Shown: piece after piece, positions 22,387 through 32,643 of the stretch
Position numbering within the stretch: position 1 is the first letter of the stretch
Layout of the letters: each line of letters begins with the position of its first letter
Source of the DNA: Toxorhynchites rutilus septentrionalis
Lineage: Eukaryota > Arthropoda > Insecta > Diptera > Culicidae
DNA: 64,000 nt
Direction: 5' to 3'
Assembly: GCF_029784135.1 (NCBI RefSeq)
Contig: NC_073746.1
Span: forward strand, 101,572,515 to 101,636,514
Position numbers and translations under genes: made by a program
The notes under the pieces: generated by a model
Databases searched by the model: none
The model's input: only the letters and a program-made list of their open reading frames with translations
Told to the model about the DNA's origin: nothing

Positions 22387-22402
22387 GGTTCTTTTCAGAA
22401 CC
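22387..22402 (+). promoter_or_regulatory. Perfect histone 3' stem-loop
   Basis: GGTTCTTTTCAGAACC matches the metazoan histone hairpin consensus in stem and loop, and 'ataaagagtaaa' downstream resembles the purine-rich processing element. It lies 147 bases before the unit right end (22534). Confidence 0.85.
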
Positions 22403-22639
22403 ATCAACATATTCATAAAGAGTAAATAGTAAACTAATCCATTTTTCAGGTAGATAGGTAGGTATTCACGTAGGAGAAGAAAATAAAACAATATATTTAA
22501 ATTATATATTTAACAAAAGCTGTCCCCTTTGTATAGTCCTACGTCACTCCGGTTATGTCCCCGACATTACCCACCCGTCTTTTTTTTCACGTTACCAACG
22601 TACTTAATATCATATCCCACATTATAAATAATTGCATTG

Positions 22640-22770
22640 AAATCAATATGATTAGGCAGCAACCTTTTTATAAAATCTCTATCAACGTTTAACCCTTTAA
22701 ACCAGGCGCTTGTCGAAACTTTGGGGATAATAGAATATTGACATCTTCCAATCTCCTCTTTTCTAATTCA
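22640..22770 (-). pseudogene. LINE fragment (minus)
   Basis: The minus strand reads SIIPKVSTSAWFKGLNVDRD and continues FIKR, matching the middle of the LINE C-terminal region (59320-59390). It is short and truncated on both sides. Confidence 0.7.
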
Positions 22771-22807
22771 GATAGGTGCTTACCATCGGCGCTAACCATT
22801 CAGATAG

Positions 22808-22965
22808 GTGCTTCGACTTGCACTGTGATCACGCGTATTCTAGAGCTTGCCCCTCGGAATACATTCAAGGCGTGTTATTTGGCTTAGAAAATCTCAACTA
22901 AGTATTAATAAATGACGCTAGTTAATGCATACGTTGAGACGGCAAAAGTTCCACAGGTAATTTGT
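22808..22965 (+). mobile_element. 5'-truncated Feilai-like SINE
   Basis: It matches the body and 3' part of the SINE at 3613 ('cacgcgtattctagagcttg', 'aggcgtgttatttggc', 'acgttgagacggc') but lacks the tRNA-like head. Confidence 0.8.
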
Positions 22966-23377
22966 ATGGATTTTTGTTAAATTACTGGGGAATTAAAAGG
23001 TGCTTCTACTTTGAAAGTCGCTAAAACTTGCGGAAAGGCGAACTAGTTCCTTCGCACGGTTCCTGAACGGTTTTTCCGACTCTATCATGAAAGCTTACGA
23101 CCAAATTGTATGTAAACACGTTATTATTTAATAATTCATCAAAGTTTGATGTGCAAATAGCCGTCAAATAACACCTCAGAAAAAAAAATATCATGCCCAG
23201 CATTATACAGAACTATTAAATTGTAAATATGGGATAGATTTATTATTTAAATCTTGCCAGATGAGTCATTACTGATTTTGAACATCAAAAAATTTTACCA
23301 TTCGAATTTCAATATTTTCGAAATAATCTCTTATTAACACTGAGTGGGGGTGATAATGGGTCAAGCACAAAATTGAA

Positions 23378-24808
23378 TTCCATGCCAAACCGATAGAGTG
23401 ATTTTCAGATTTTCATGAAAATTGGTAATTTTATTCCATATCGTAAAATATTATACCCGTATATATATTTTTTTTTCATCAGGGTGGCCATTTACTATTC
23501 AAGGTGGTCCGAAAAATCAACTTCTCCCCTTTTTTTTTTTTTTTTTCCAAAAATGACCTTTTCAATAACTTTTGAACAACTGGACCGATTTAGATGATCG
23601 ATATATGAAATTAAAGCCAATGAGCTAATTTTGTTTGAAAGACATTACACTTACAAAAAACCCAAATTTTGTTTTCGTAATTATTGATTGTACACCAAGG
23701 TTTTTTCTACGCAGTTTTTCTTGCGAGGCTTTGTTACGAGTTTTTTTTACGCGGATTTTCCAATTAACGCGTTTTTTTTACGCGGATTTTCCAATTATCT
23801 CGGTTGTTTTTAACGCGGATTTTCCAATTAACGCAGTTTTTTTTACGCGGGTACGCGTAAAAAAAGACCAGAGCTATATTACATCTCTCACTTCGCTCAC
23901 ATATCGTCTTCATGCTCCGTCAGAGCATATGACGGTAATCAGTGCTTGCGACGGAGCTTAGCGCTTATGACGGAAATTAGTGCCGCACTCTATCACGATG
24001 TTTACGTAGGTTTTAGGTGACCTGTTTTTTACGCGGATTTTCCAATTAACACGTTTTTTTTACGAGGTACGTATCCCCCGCGCAAAAAAAAACCTGAGTG
24101 TAATTGTTTTCCATAGCTTACAACTACTAAGGTCACCATATTTTTTTATATTCTTTCTTGTAAGCTGAGGTTTTTTTACATACTTATCCAAACATCAGAG
24201 AGGTGTTTTTTTTCGTTTTCGAGAGATTTTGCAAAGTTAACATGTTTTCAGTTTTCGTTCAATATTCCTATGCGACTGGACAACATCTATGCGACTAGAA
24301 TTCAATTTTTATGCATATGTGGGATTTCATGTGGCTTTAAATTGGTATATCGATCATCTGAAACGGCCCGGTAGTTTAAAAGTTATGAATTGAAAAAAAT
24401 AATTTTTTGAAAAAAAGGGAAAAATGATTATTCGGACCATCGGGTAATTTTGAAAATAACACAATGTCGATCATCTAAATCGATGCAGTAGTGAAAAAGT
24501 TATGCCTTTTAAAAAAAAGTAATTTTTGGAAAAAAATGAGAAAAAAATATGTTTTGGACCACCCTAAATAGAAATGGTCATCTATTTAATTTGATATGTA
24601 GATCATCCGAATCGGTACAGTAGTATTATGAATTTAAAAAAATGTCATTTTTGGAAAAAAAAATTGAAAAAAATTGATTTTTTGGGCAACCCTAAAATGG
24701 AAATTATCTCCCTAATGAAAAAATACGGGTCTAATGTTTTGTGATAAAGAAAAAAAACTTCCACTTTTCACGAAAATCTGAGAACCACTATATCGGTTTG
24801 ACATGGAA
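23378..24808. mobile_element. 1.43-kb TIR element with internal repeats
   Basis: The left end TTCCATGCCAAACCGATAGA and the complement of the right end TTCCATGTCAAACCGATATA define the terminal inverted repeats, followed on both sides by 'gt.gttctcagattttc'-like sequence. The interior contains about five tandem copies of 'ttacgcggattttccaatt' (23750-24060) and repeated 'gaccaccctaaa.tggaaat' blocks (24430-24710). No transposase was recognised. A second copy is at 57582-58892. Confidence 0.75.
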
Positions 24809-25127
24809 GGGCTATATATAAACATTTCCATCGCACTTCTGGGTGAATTGACACTATTTTCGTTTCTCAAATAATCATTCAAGACGCTTACATGTTGTTA
24901 AATTATCTTGAAATTATTGAGAAATTGATTGAAATTGAACACAATTCTTAATAGAAAGTAATATTCACTACTTTGACCCATTGTCACCCCCTATAAGGGG
25001 TGAGATTGGGTCGACTTTCAAATAATCGTAGTTCAGTGAAAAATTGATACTATTCAACAATTCCTTGTACACTTACGAGTGTCCATCATTAGAGAACATT
25101 TCTACATAATCAGAATCGTTTTTAACT

Positions 25128-25440
25128 CTAATTTACGATAGTTATGCAACAAAAAGTTCGAAAACTACCATTTTCGACCCATTTTTTCCAGATTTTTTCG
25201 TTATTTCGGTACAGAGTACAAATTTTCGTCAAAAGTACAGAATTGTACAGATTTTTTGGGCGTGTGAATTCCTTACATTTGAACAAGAAATTGTAAGGAA
25301 TTTCATCCTTATGAAACTGATCAATCATTGCGTTGTAAATGCTTTTAAGATCAGCAGAACCAAGTGATACTGCGGCGTAAAAGTCGTCATGTACCTTAAT
25401 GTTGCTTTGTTCAAATGTACGAAATTTCACAAATGGAAAA
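25128..25440 (-). pseudogene. Possible hAT-like transposase fragment
   Basis: The minus-strand frame reads HDDFYAAVSLGSADLKSIYN, then AMIDQFHKDEIPY, which resembles from memory the central region of a hAT-like domesticated or transposon protein. Its first residues come from the unit end at 25440-25480, so the reading frame is a fusion by insertion. It is incomplete and the assignment is weak. Confidence 0.3.
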
Positions 25441-26643
25441 AGACGGATGGGTAATTTCGGGGACATAACTGGAGAGACGTAGGTCTACACCAAAGGGTGT
25501 CCATTATTCGAATATCATGGAGCACAGATCCCAGAATTACCAACTTTTCATGCACAAAATTAAAGAATAAATTGAAAGGATAGAATAAAACCTCAGCACA
25601 CGATAAATTTTGATTGCTTCGTATTTGCATCTAAACACTCAAACGCGGTGCAAATGATGTAGGGGTTATTGTTCAGCCGGCAACGAACAGACTTAATGGC
25701 AAGCATATCGTAATAGGAATTTACCGTCTGGTATCATGATATAATTTGGTTTTGCATTCCTCATGAATAACTGTGAGTCAAGTATTTCATTTGATACCCA
25801 TATTGGTGGGGCTTTGAGAAAATATGTAATCCGCCATTTTGTAGCGGCCGCCATCTTGGATTCCCAAGATCATGAAATACGCAGTTTTATAATGACTGCA
25901 GAGATAACGGTGTATTCCAAATTTCAGATCAATCGGTCACCAGGAAGGTAGTCAAATTTCAATTAATGTGGTACAGCGCTAGAGACAAACATGTTACTTA
26001 CAAACATGTCGCAGCTAAACAAAACCCTTTCAAAACTCCATCATTCAATCAAATCGAGTGCGATTAGCCTCTACTTCACTCGGCGCGACGCTTCCAACGC
26101 TTTTAACACACTTCGATAGAAACTCGCAGCGTATTCATTCCCTGCAAATGCAACGATATCTCTTATGATCAAAATCAATCTCAAGACAACATCTTTCCTG
26201 CTTGGCGTCCGATGATAGAATGTGGCCAAGCACCACCATCGCTCACTTTATATAGCCATATAGTTAACGTTGTAGCGACCGCCTATATTTATTCATAATC
26301 TCTTTTTCGTAGCCCACCTTCACCTTGTCCATACGTTTCGCCCGTTCCCCGTGGTTGCTTGTAATGAATAGCTGTTCGCAGCAAGAGCGCAGACAAAATA
26401 TACGGAAAGAAAGGGAATTCTTTCTTCCAAATTTTCATCAATTTGAGCTTTATATGAGCTGAGAACCCGATATGTGTAGCATATAAACAATTGCTGAGGA
26501 TATTTCCTATCAATGTTTGTATTTGGAACCGAAGTCCATTCATTAATTGAGGAGGTATTAGCGTGCAAAAACTGAACACTTTTTCACACTGAATTATTGA
26601 AATGAGCCCCTATATTGAATGGTTAGACGTAGTCCTACGTCAA
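25438..26643 (-). repeat. Minus-strand histone-derived unit
   Basis: The right end in reverse ('gggtaatttcggggacata' then AGAGACGTAGGTCTA) is at 25438-25485, and the left end in reverse (GGTTAGACGTAGTCCTACGT) is at 26621-26643. A TATA-like 'ctttatatagcc' is near 26246. No histone coding remnant was identified. Short 'aatctgtacc' repeats flank both sides (25190-25260, 26650-26760). Confidence 0.5.
25760..25945 (-). repeat. Inverted copy of the 45.6-kb tandem repeat unit
   Basis: 'tatttcatttgatacccatat', 'cgccattttgtagcggccgcc' and 'atcttggat' are the complement of the unit repeated at 45600-46100, so the same family is present here in opposite orientation inside the minus-strand unit. Confidence 0.75.
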
Positions 26644-26645
26644 CA

Positions 26646-27540
26646 AAAATTGTACCAATCTGTACACTTTGACGAAAATCTGTACTCTGTACCGTACAGA
26701 ATCTGTACCAAAAATAACGAAAAAATCTGTACCACTCCAGATAAATCTGTACGGTTGGCAAAACTGGTTGTGACCCATAACTAAATCTATGTTTATATAG
26801 AAAACACAATAAAAAAAAGTTCAATTCCATTGATGAACTGCCAAAATAGGAGCTGCTTTTTTAAACGGTTTTATTTAGCTTGCCCTGCAATTTGTATGGT
26901 TATAGATTTGTATGTTTGTAACATGTTTGTCTGTAGCGTTTCACCACATTGATCCCTTGCCGTATGTATTATTTGATTTCTAACAGCATGGACCAAACAC
27001 AAACACAACGAGTCATTCCCCTACTAAGCTGTGCGTGCGTATCGGGATCTTGACATAGGACTGTGATTATGTGTAGTAATTGTATTTGAATTGTGTTTTT
27101 TCACTGTTCAAAATCTGTATTTTTTTTCTTTTGATGCATCAAATGGAAACCCTGAAAAAAACCGTTTCCTGTATGTACTTGTATCCTTTAAACGGGTTAG
27201 ATGACATAACGTGGTAGAATTCGGTACCGCATTCTGTTCAAAAATGTACACAAAAATACCATTAAAGCCATTACTTCTCTTTTCATCTGTTTATTCAGTC
27301 ATGCAGAAAAAGACAAAGAGTCATCATATATCATTTTTAAACAAAAGTCTAAATAGATCTACATAAATATAAGCCTGAGTCAAATCAATCTATGACTACA
27401 AAAATATATTATAGATAAAAATAGCATTATCTCCTTCGTTACCACGTTGTCCAGAATATTGTTTGTAATAACTTTATATACCTGTAAGAACGCGAATACT
27501 CAAGCTATCATAATCTGAATTACGTGGGTATACCCTTTCG
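26646..27540. other. Repeat debris, no gene
   Basis: Begins with 'aatctgtacc' short repeats (26650-26760). A stretch at 26860-26960 ('cggttttatttagcttgccctg') is shared with 45470-45560. The rest shows nothing I can support. Confidence 0.45.
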
Positions 27541-27544
27541 AACT

Positions 27545-27760
27545 TCCAAATCAGCAGCCATTTAAATTAATGTATTGCATTTTCACATAACCAAACAACA
27601 TACTCGATATTATGACATCCTGGACCACAATTACACAAATTGTTAGTAGTGAGACCTAGACGATAAAAACATGAATTGAGCACAAATTGATTGGACAACA
27701 TGCAATATAATATAAAATGAATGCCTATTATCGGTAAATGAAGAATAATTCATTTTACGC
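27545..27760 (-). pseudogene. Old LINE C-terminal fragment (minus)
   Basis: The minus strand reads MLSNQFVLNSCFYRLGLTTN, then NLCNCGPGCHNIEYVVWLC, matching the LMSNHYNLNAHLYRIGLAAN and DIEHVVWSC region of the LINE. It is more diverged than the other copies and belongs to an older insertion. Confidence 0.75.
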
Positions 27761-28065
27761 ATCAACTCACATTATGAGCTAACGCCCGAATTTAGGCAAC
27801 AAGATTGCTCGTTGTGTCGGGGAGGAAGTGAGTGGATAGTGCAATCGAAAGAAAACATACCCAATTAAATCGTCAAATTGTTAACTTTTTTTACTATATT
27901 CATTGTTCATGTTTCAAGCAAAAAAAAATCTGGATAAATTTCCTGTCTAATGATATATAACACAACATATGTTGCAATAACCAATATGCGTTTGAAAACT
28001 CTACACTACATTACTCTATCGTTACATTTTCGTAGAGTGACCCCCCTATATAGAAATCAAAGGCA

Positions 28066-28270
28066 TAGTCCTTTTTCAAAAAACTTTTCAAGTTAAACGG
28101 TTTAATGTACTAAAAGCTAGAAAATAATTAGGCAAGTAGCAGTTAGTATTTATCACATCCCTTCCTTCATTAATCTAGGGCAATGATGAAACTAAAATAA
28201 AATCGGATTTCCATTATCCACAGTTAGTTGTTTCATAATATGCCCACGATTTTATTTTAGTCTGTGAACG
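28066..28270. mobile_element. Shortened copy of the 46.5-kb foldback element
   Basis: 'aacggtttaatgtactaaaagc', 'aattaggcaagtagcagtta' and 'atttccattatccaca' occur in the same order as in 46540-46700. The right arm is largely deleted, leaving a piece of it at 28235-28265. Confidence 0.75.
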
Positions 28271-28372
28271 TTTGTAAAAATGACATTAAGATGATTTTTA
28301 AGAAAAGTTTAGTTTTTTTTTTGCAATTATCACGAAGTTGAATAGGTATATAAATATGGGTTCTTTGAAAAT

Positions 28373-28828
28373 TTGAATCAAAGGTTATACCCTGACGTGA
28401 ATCAGCGTAGACCTTGTGATCGTCTATTTAGAATTTCATTTCAAGAACTAATAAAGCAAACGGAACCAAATTTGGCGTGTGGAGGTTTTAGGGGGCAAGA
28501 AACATTTCTAAGGTGGTTCATAGAAATGAAACACAAATTTCTGCATAACTCGAGAACTAATCAAGCAAATGGAACCAAATTTGGTATATGGAGGTTTTAG
28601 GAAGCAATAAATGTTTTTATAGTGGTTTGACACTCCTTTTTCGTTTCTAAAGAGGGGACAGGGTGCTAAACAACTCGAGAACTAATTAAACAAATGGAAT
28701 CAAACTTATCATATAGAGGTTTTAGGGATCGATTAATGTTTCTATGGTAGTTCGACACTCCTCCCCCTCTCTAAAGGGGGGCTCCCTTACATAATTTTGA
28801 GCGGGACGAAGTTCGCCGGGTCAGCTAG
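28373..28828 (+). mobile_element. Helitron 3' part with internal repeats
   Basis: The 3' end reads GGGACGAAGTTCGCCGGGTC then AGCTAG followed by T. It has the CTAG terminus and the CGAAGTTCG hairpin expected just inside a Helitron end. Upstream are three copies of a block containing 'gagaactaatcaagcaaatgg' and 'atggaggttttagg'. No Rep/helicase frame is present. The 5' end was not located. Confidence 0.7.
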
Positions 28829-29277
28829 TTATAAAATATAATTTTCGCTTGATTGCTTGGGTGGACTGTACAAATCCTAGTTGCTCTCCGTGATTGACCT
28901 GAACCAACCAAATTGCACAAAGAACACACATAATGACGCTTGGGACTAGCAAATCATTGCCGTTGTGCAATTTTCGGTGATTCAAGCTTTAAATGGTCAA
29001 TAACGACGCCGGCCACGTCCTTACAGTTACCAGGGGAAGGGAAGGAACGTTAGTATGATATTCGCCGCCCGAAGGCCAGAAGGGTCGCCTCTATAGCGTG
29101 GTTCCCTAGCGAATGTCATGGGATGGATTATTGTTAGTGAGAAGAGGTATGAATCAGGATTCACTGAGGTAAGTGATGTGATTATGTAAACGCGAACTAT
29201 CAACCACTCGACGAAACGAAATTGCGAAAATATTATGTTTCACAACATTCATCAATTTTTCTACGCGCGCATTTTTT

Positions 29278-29890
29278 TTTAGAAAATTATTCTTGGGAAA
29301 CCTGACAAGGTAACCCAAAAAATTCTTTAGAAAAAATCGAACTGACAATATATTTCGTTATTTGTCGTGCCTACTCTTCATCAAACTATCATCGGCGGAA
29401 ATTATTCTTTGGAAACCTCACAAGGTAACCGAAAAAAAAACCTTCTAAGATTAATCGATTCGGAGATAAATTTCGATATCTAATGTGCCTACTCTTGATG
29501 GAACTACAATCGCGGTGGGAGAAAACTATTCTTGGGAAACCAGACAAGGTAACCGAGAAAATTAATATTAATCGGACCGAGGATATATTGCGATATTTAT
29601 CGTGCGTACTTTTCATCAAACTCCAATCGCGACGGCGAAATCTATTCTTGGGAACCTGACAAGGTAACCGAGGAATTCCTTCTAAAACTAATCGAACCGA
29701 CGATATATATCGAAACCTGACTAGGTAACCGAGAGTCTAGAGGCGAATGAACTGCAAAGTTTAAAGCCTCTTAAAAACAAAGAAGAAGAAGAGTAACCGA
29801 GAAAATTCTTCTAAAATTATTCTGACCGGCAATATATTCTCTATGTTATGTTATTTATCGTACCTACTCTATATTGAACTCTAATCGGTA
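29278..29890. repeat. Tandem array, about five copies of 115-120 bp
   Basis: Each copy contains 'attcttgggaaacctgacaagg', 'taaccga', 'aatcgaaccga' and 'gcctactcttcatcaaactc'. Copies start near 29283, 29401, 29524, 29641 and 29700. A 'gaggcgaatgaactgcaaag' piece with GAA triplets interrupts it at 29735-29795. Confidence 0.85.
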
Positions 29891-30325
29891 AAGGTAAAGA
29901 TTTCAGGAATTAAAATATTAAACAATTAAATAATTTAAATAATGCGTATGGAAAAAAAACTTATCTGACGCCACTGCACACTCAGCTCATCCTTGGCGAT
30001 GATTCTATTGTTTGTGACACTACGACGAAAGAAAATGGACGAAAAAGTGTGTAGAACACACACACGAACACATTTACACTCTCCGTTCCACGTGCCCGAA
30101 ACGCAGAATATCAAACAGTGATATTTTCACTTCTGCGAAGAAAAAAAAGACGGGTGGGTAATGTCGGGGACATAACCGGAGTGACGTAGGACTATACAAA
30201 GGGGACAGCTTTTGTTAAATATATAATTTAAATATATTGTTTTATTTTCTTCTCCTACGTGAATACCTACCTATCTACCTGAAAAATGGATTAGTTTACT
30301 ATTTACTCTTTATGAATATGTTGAT

Positions 30326-30341
30326 GGTTCTGAAAAGAACC
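30326..30341 (-). promoter_or_regulatory. Perfect histone 3' stem-loop (right arm)
   Basis: Mirror copy of the hairpin at 22387; on the minus strand it follows H2A pseudogene B'. Confidence 0.85.
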
Positions 30342-30527
30342 TTTGGTGTTGTGTTTTTGTTATCACTCGATATTCCCATCTTGTTCGGTTAAACCTTCCT
30401 GTTTAGTTATTGCGTTTGCCACTCGCCACAGCTTTCACAGTTGGAAAATTTCTTCCCATCCAGCTTGTGACATGTTGTTCAGTAAATTACATTTAATGCG
30501 ACGTGCCGGAGAAACACTTTGCCACTC

Positions 30528-30823
30528 ACTGAAACTAATTGTTGCCTTGATGAGCGCCGAACCGAAGCTGCTCTGTTCTTGATGCGGGTTTTCTGATTGT
30601 CGTGAGCAGCTTTGCAAGCCAACTCGAGCACTCCGACGGCCGAAACTCTATAATCGCTGTTAGGTATACTGGTGCTCCGGCACCAATCCGTTCGGCCTAG
30701 TTACCCTTGCGGAGCAATCAGTGAATGCGACCAACAGGGAACTGGAGACCTGCACGGTTCGAGTGAGACTTTGCCTTTCCCTTAACTTGTCCTCCTTTGT
30801 TACGTCCACGATACCGATGCCGT
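30528..30823 (-). pseudogene. Histone H2A pseudogene B' (right arm)
   Basis: Mirror of pseudogene B at 21905-22200, with the same two stops and frame change. Shared defects show the copy was made after the gene had decayed. Confidence 0.87.
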
Positions 30824-31049
30824 ACCACCACACGGGTTTACGGTTTAAAAGAAAATAAGATATTTTTTTGGGGTCCGCGTGTTTTATACTTTAGCGGTAC
30901 ACACTCACAGGATAGAGAAAAATCGGCAGACCCAGCCAGAGGGGCGAGTCCAACGAGACGAACGAATGAGCGTTAAAAGGGAGCGATGGCAAAAAAAATA
31001 CATTCATTACGATTTGTTCGCTCGTTGGATTCACATGCAGGCTAAAAAG

Positions 31050-31065
31050 GGTCCTTTTCAGGATC
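31050..31065 (+). promoter_or_regulatory. Histone 3' stem-loop (right arm, plus strand)
   Basis: GGTCCTTTTCAGGATC, mirror copy of the minus-strand hairpin at 21663. Confidence 0.7.
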
Positions 31066-31661
31066 ACAAAATTATCTTCAATCTAAAGAGTTTATTGTTT
31101 TGTTATCACTCGATATCCCCATCTTGTTCGGCTAAACCTTTATGTTTAGCGATTGCATTTGCCACTCGCCACAGCTTTCACAGTTGGAAAATTTCTTCCC
31201 ATCCAGCTTGTGACATATTTTACAGTAAATTACATTCAATGGCACGTAGCATTACCACCACTCAGTATCGGATTGGAGGTAATTTTAACCTGTAATTGAA
31301 CATTTGCGATGACAGTGGTACAGTGTCGACTTTCAATGTGGGGTCATAATTTGGATCTCTATGTTTACAAAAATGTCCAACTAAATAAGTCGCATTACAT
31401 GTCCGTCCAATTAGCTAAATGTCGAACTAATTGTAAATTACTGTTCTTTCAATCTGGAAACAATTTAAGAATTGGTGAAAATTGAATAATCAGCAAAGTC
31501 CCCAACTATTAATAAGCTCAGAACAACTGCCAAATTCACATACTCATCAGATTCTGGCAAACAAATTATGAAAAAATCAATTTGTGTTTTATTATTATTT
31601 TGGATAATGTTTTAGAAAGCATTGAACTGTATTTCCTAAACTCTTTTTTGGAAGGTTTAAT

Positions 31662-31677
31662 GGCCCTGATAAGCGCC
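31662..31677 (-). promoter_or_regulatory. Degenerate histone 3' stem-loop (right arm)
   Basis: Mirror copy of the hairpin at 21051 with the same stem mismatch. Confidence 0.6.
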
Positions 31678-31867
31678 TTGTTTTATGGAATGGTTCCAAT
31701 TTAGAAAACTTAGTACTCGTGGTTTTGAAAAAAAACCATTTCGAACGCCCTCGATGCCGCCTTGTTCTGGATTTGCCACCAAAGCAGTTTGTATAAAGAA
31801 CAAACTTTTTTCTTCTGCTACCTGATGCCGTTTTGCGATTGCGTTTGCCACTCGCCATTCGCTGCAA

Positions 31868-32121
31868 CTGCCTGTTGTCTTGATGTCCACCGAACCGAAT
31901 GTGTTCTGTTCCGAATGCGGGTTTTCTTATCGTCGCGAGCAGCTTTGCCAGCTAACTCGATCACTTCGGCGGCCGAAACTATATAACGCCGGCTAGGTGG
32001 ACTGGTGCACTGGTACTAACGCGCTCGACCTAGCTACCCTTGCGGGGAACTCCAGATCAACACGGTTCGAGCGGGATTTTGCCTTTCCCTTCACTTTTCC
32101 TCCTTTACCATGTCCAGACAT
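31868..32121 (-). pseudogene. Histone H2A pseudogene A' (right arm)
   Basis: Mirror of pseudogene A at 20607-20860, with the same 24-base deletion and frame lesions. The ATG corresponds to 32121-32119 on the minus strand. Confidence 0.85.
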
Positions 32122-32643
32122 GGCTGCTTGGGTTGGTTTGTTGATGTGTTGTGATGCGAACCGATGTGGTGTACGGTTTGAATGAGAATGATCGTTATGG
32201 CAGCGGAGCGGGGATTTTTAAGCTGACTGGCTGGCTCGAGAATTACGCATGTGTGGGACTGCGACCAATGTTTCGTTCATTTTTTTCTTTTTCCTTTCCA
32301 ATCGCGCTTCATTCTATTTCGCTGCTGCTCTGGTTGCCCGTTTTGGTCGGTACGATTTGAGGAGCACAAAATGGACCAATCAAAAATGGGCACATAGTGC
32401 ATTTTGACAATGCTTGATATTTCACAATTATTCAATTATTTATCTCAAGAAAAATGAAATGTTATTCGTTATGATAGATGCGTAGATATATTTCCTATCA
32501 ATTGATGCAAAAACCTTTGCGATCTATTGAGAAATGCTCGAGTTATAAGCGTTCCAAATCTTGCATTTTTTCCTACTTGTTCAGTGCCTAGATTTCCATT
32601 TCACCCGCTATATCTTCCGGTTAGACGTAGTCCTACGTCAAAA

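Larger units (their letters stand above)
20085..22588 (+). repeat. Left arm of a 2.5-kb near-identical inverted repeat; complete histone H2A-type unit
   Basis: Each base pairs with the right arm (30140-32643) under the constant sum 52728, with no indel seen and one difference found (20147 versus 32581). The arm is a whole histone-derived unit. It has a left end (TTTTGACGTAGGACTACGTC), a promoter-like stretch with an inverted CCAAT box ('tgattggtcc' near 20350), two H2A pseudogenes, three histone stem-loops and a right end (TAGTCCTACGTCA at 22534, then 'acattacccacccgtc' and poly-T). The flanks differ completely just outside both ends. Confidence 0.9.
30140..32643 (-). repeat. Right arm of the 2.5-kb inverted repeat
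   Basis: This is the reverse complement of 20085-22588, as described there. Left and right arms are separated by 7551 bases. The arm carries the same H2A remnants, stem-loops and end motifs on the minus strand. Older, diverged sequence flanking it on both sides is partly duplicated (29935-30020 resembles 32686-32830). Confidence 0.9.

Noticed and set aside
26289..26579. 96-aa minus-strand frame near a TATA-like box
   Set aside because: No histone or other domain could be aligned, and it lies inside a repeat unit.
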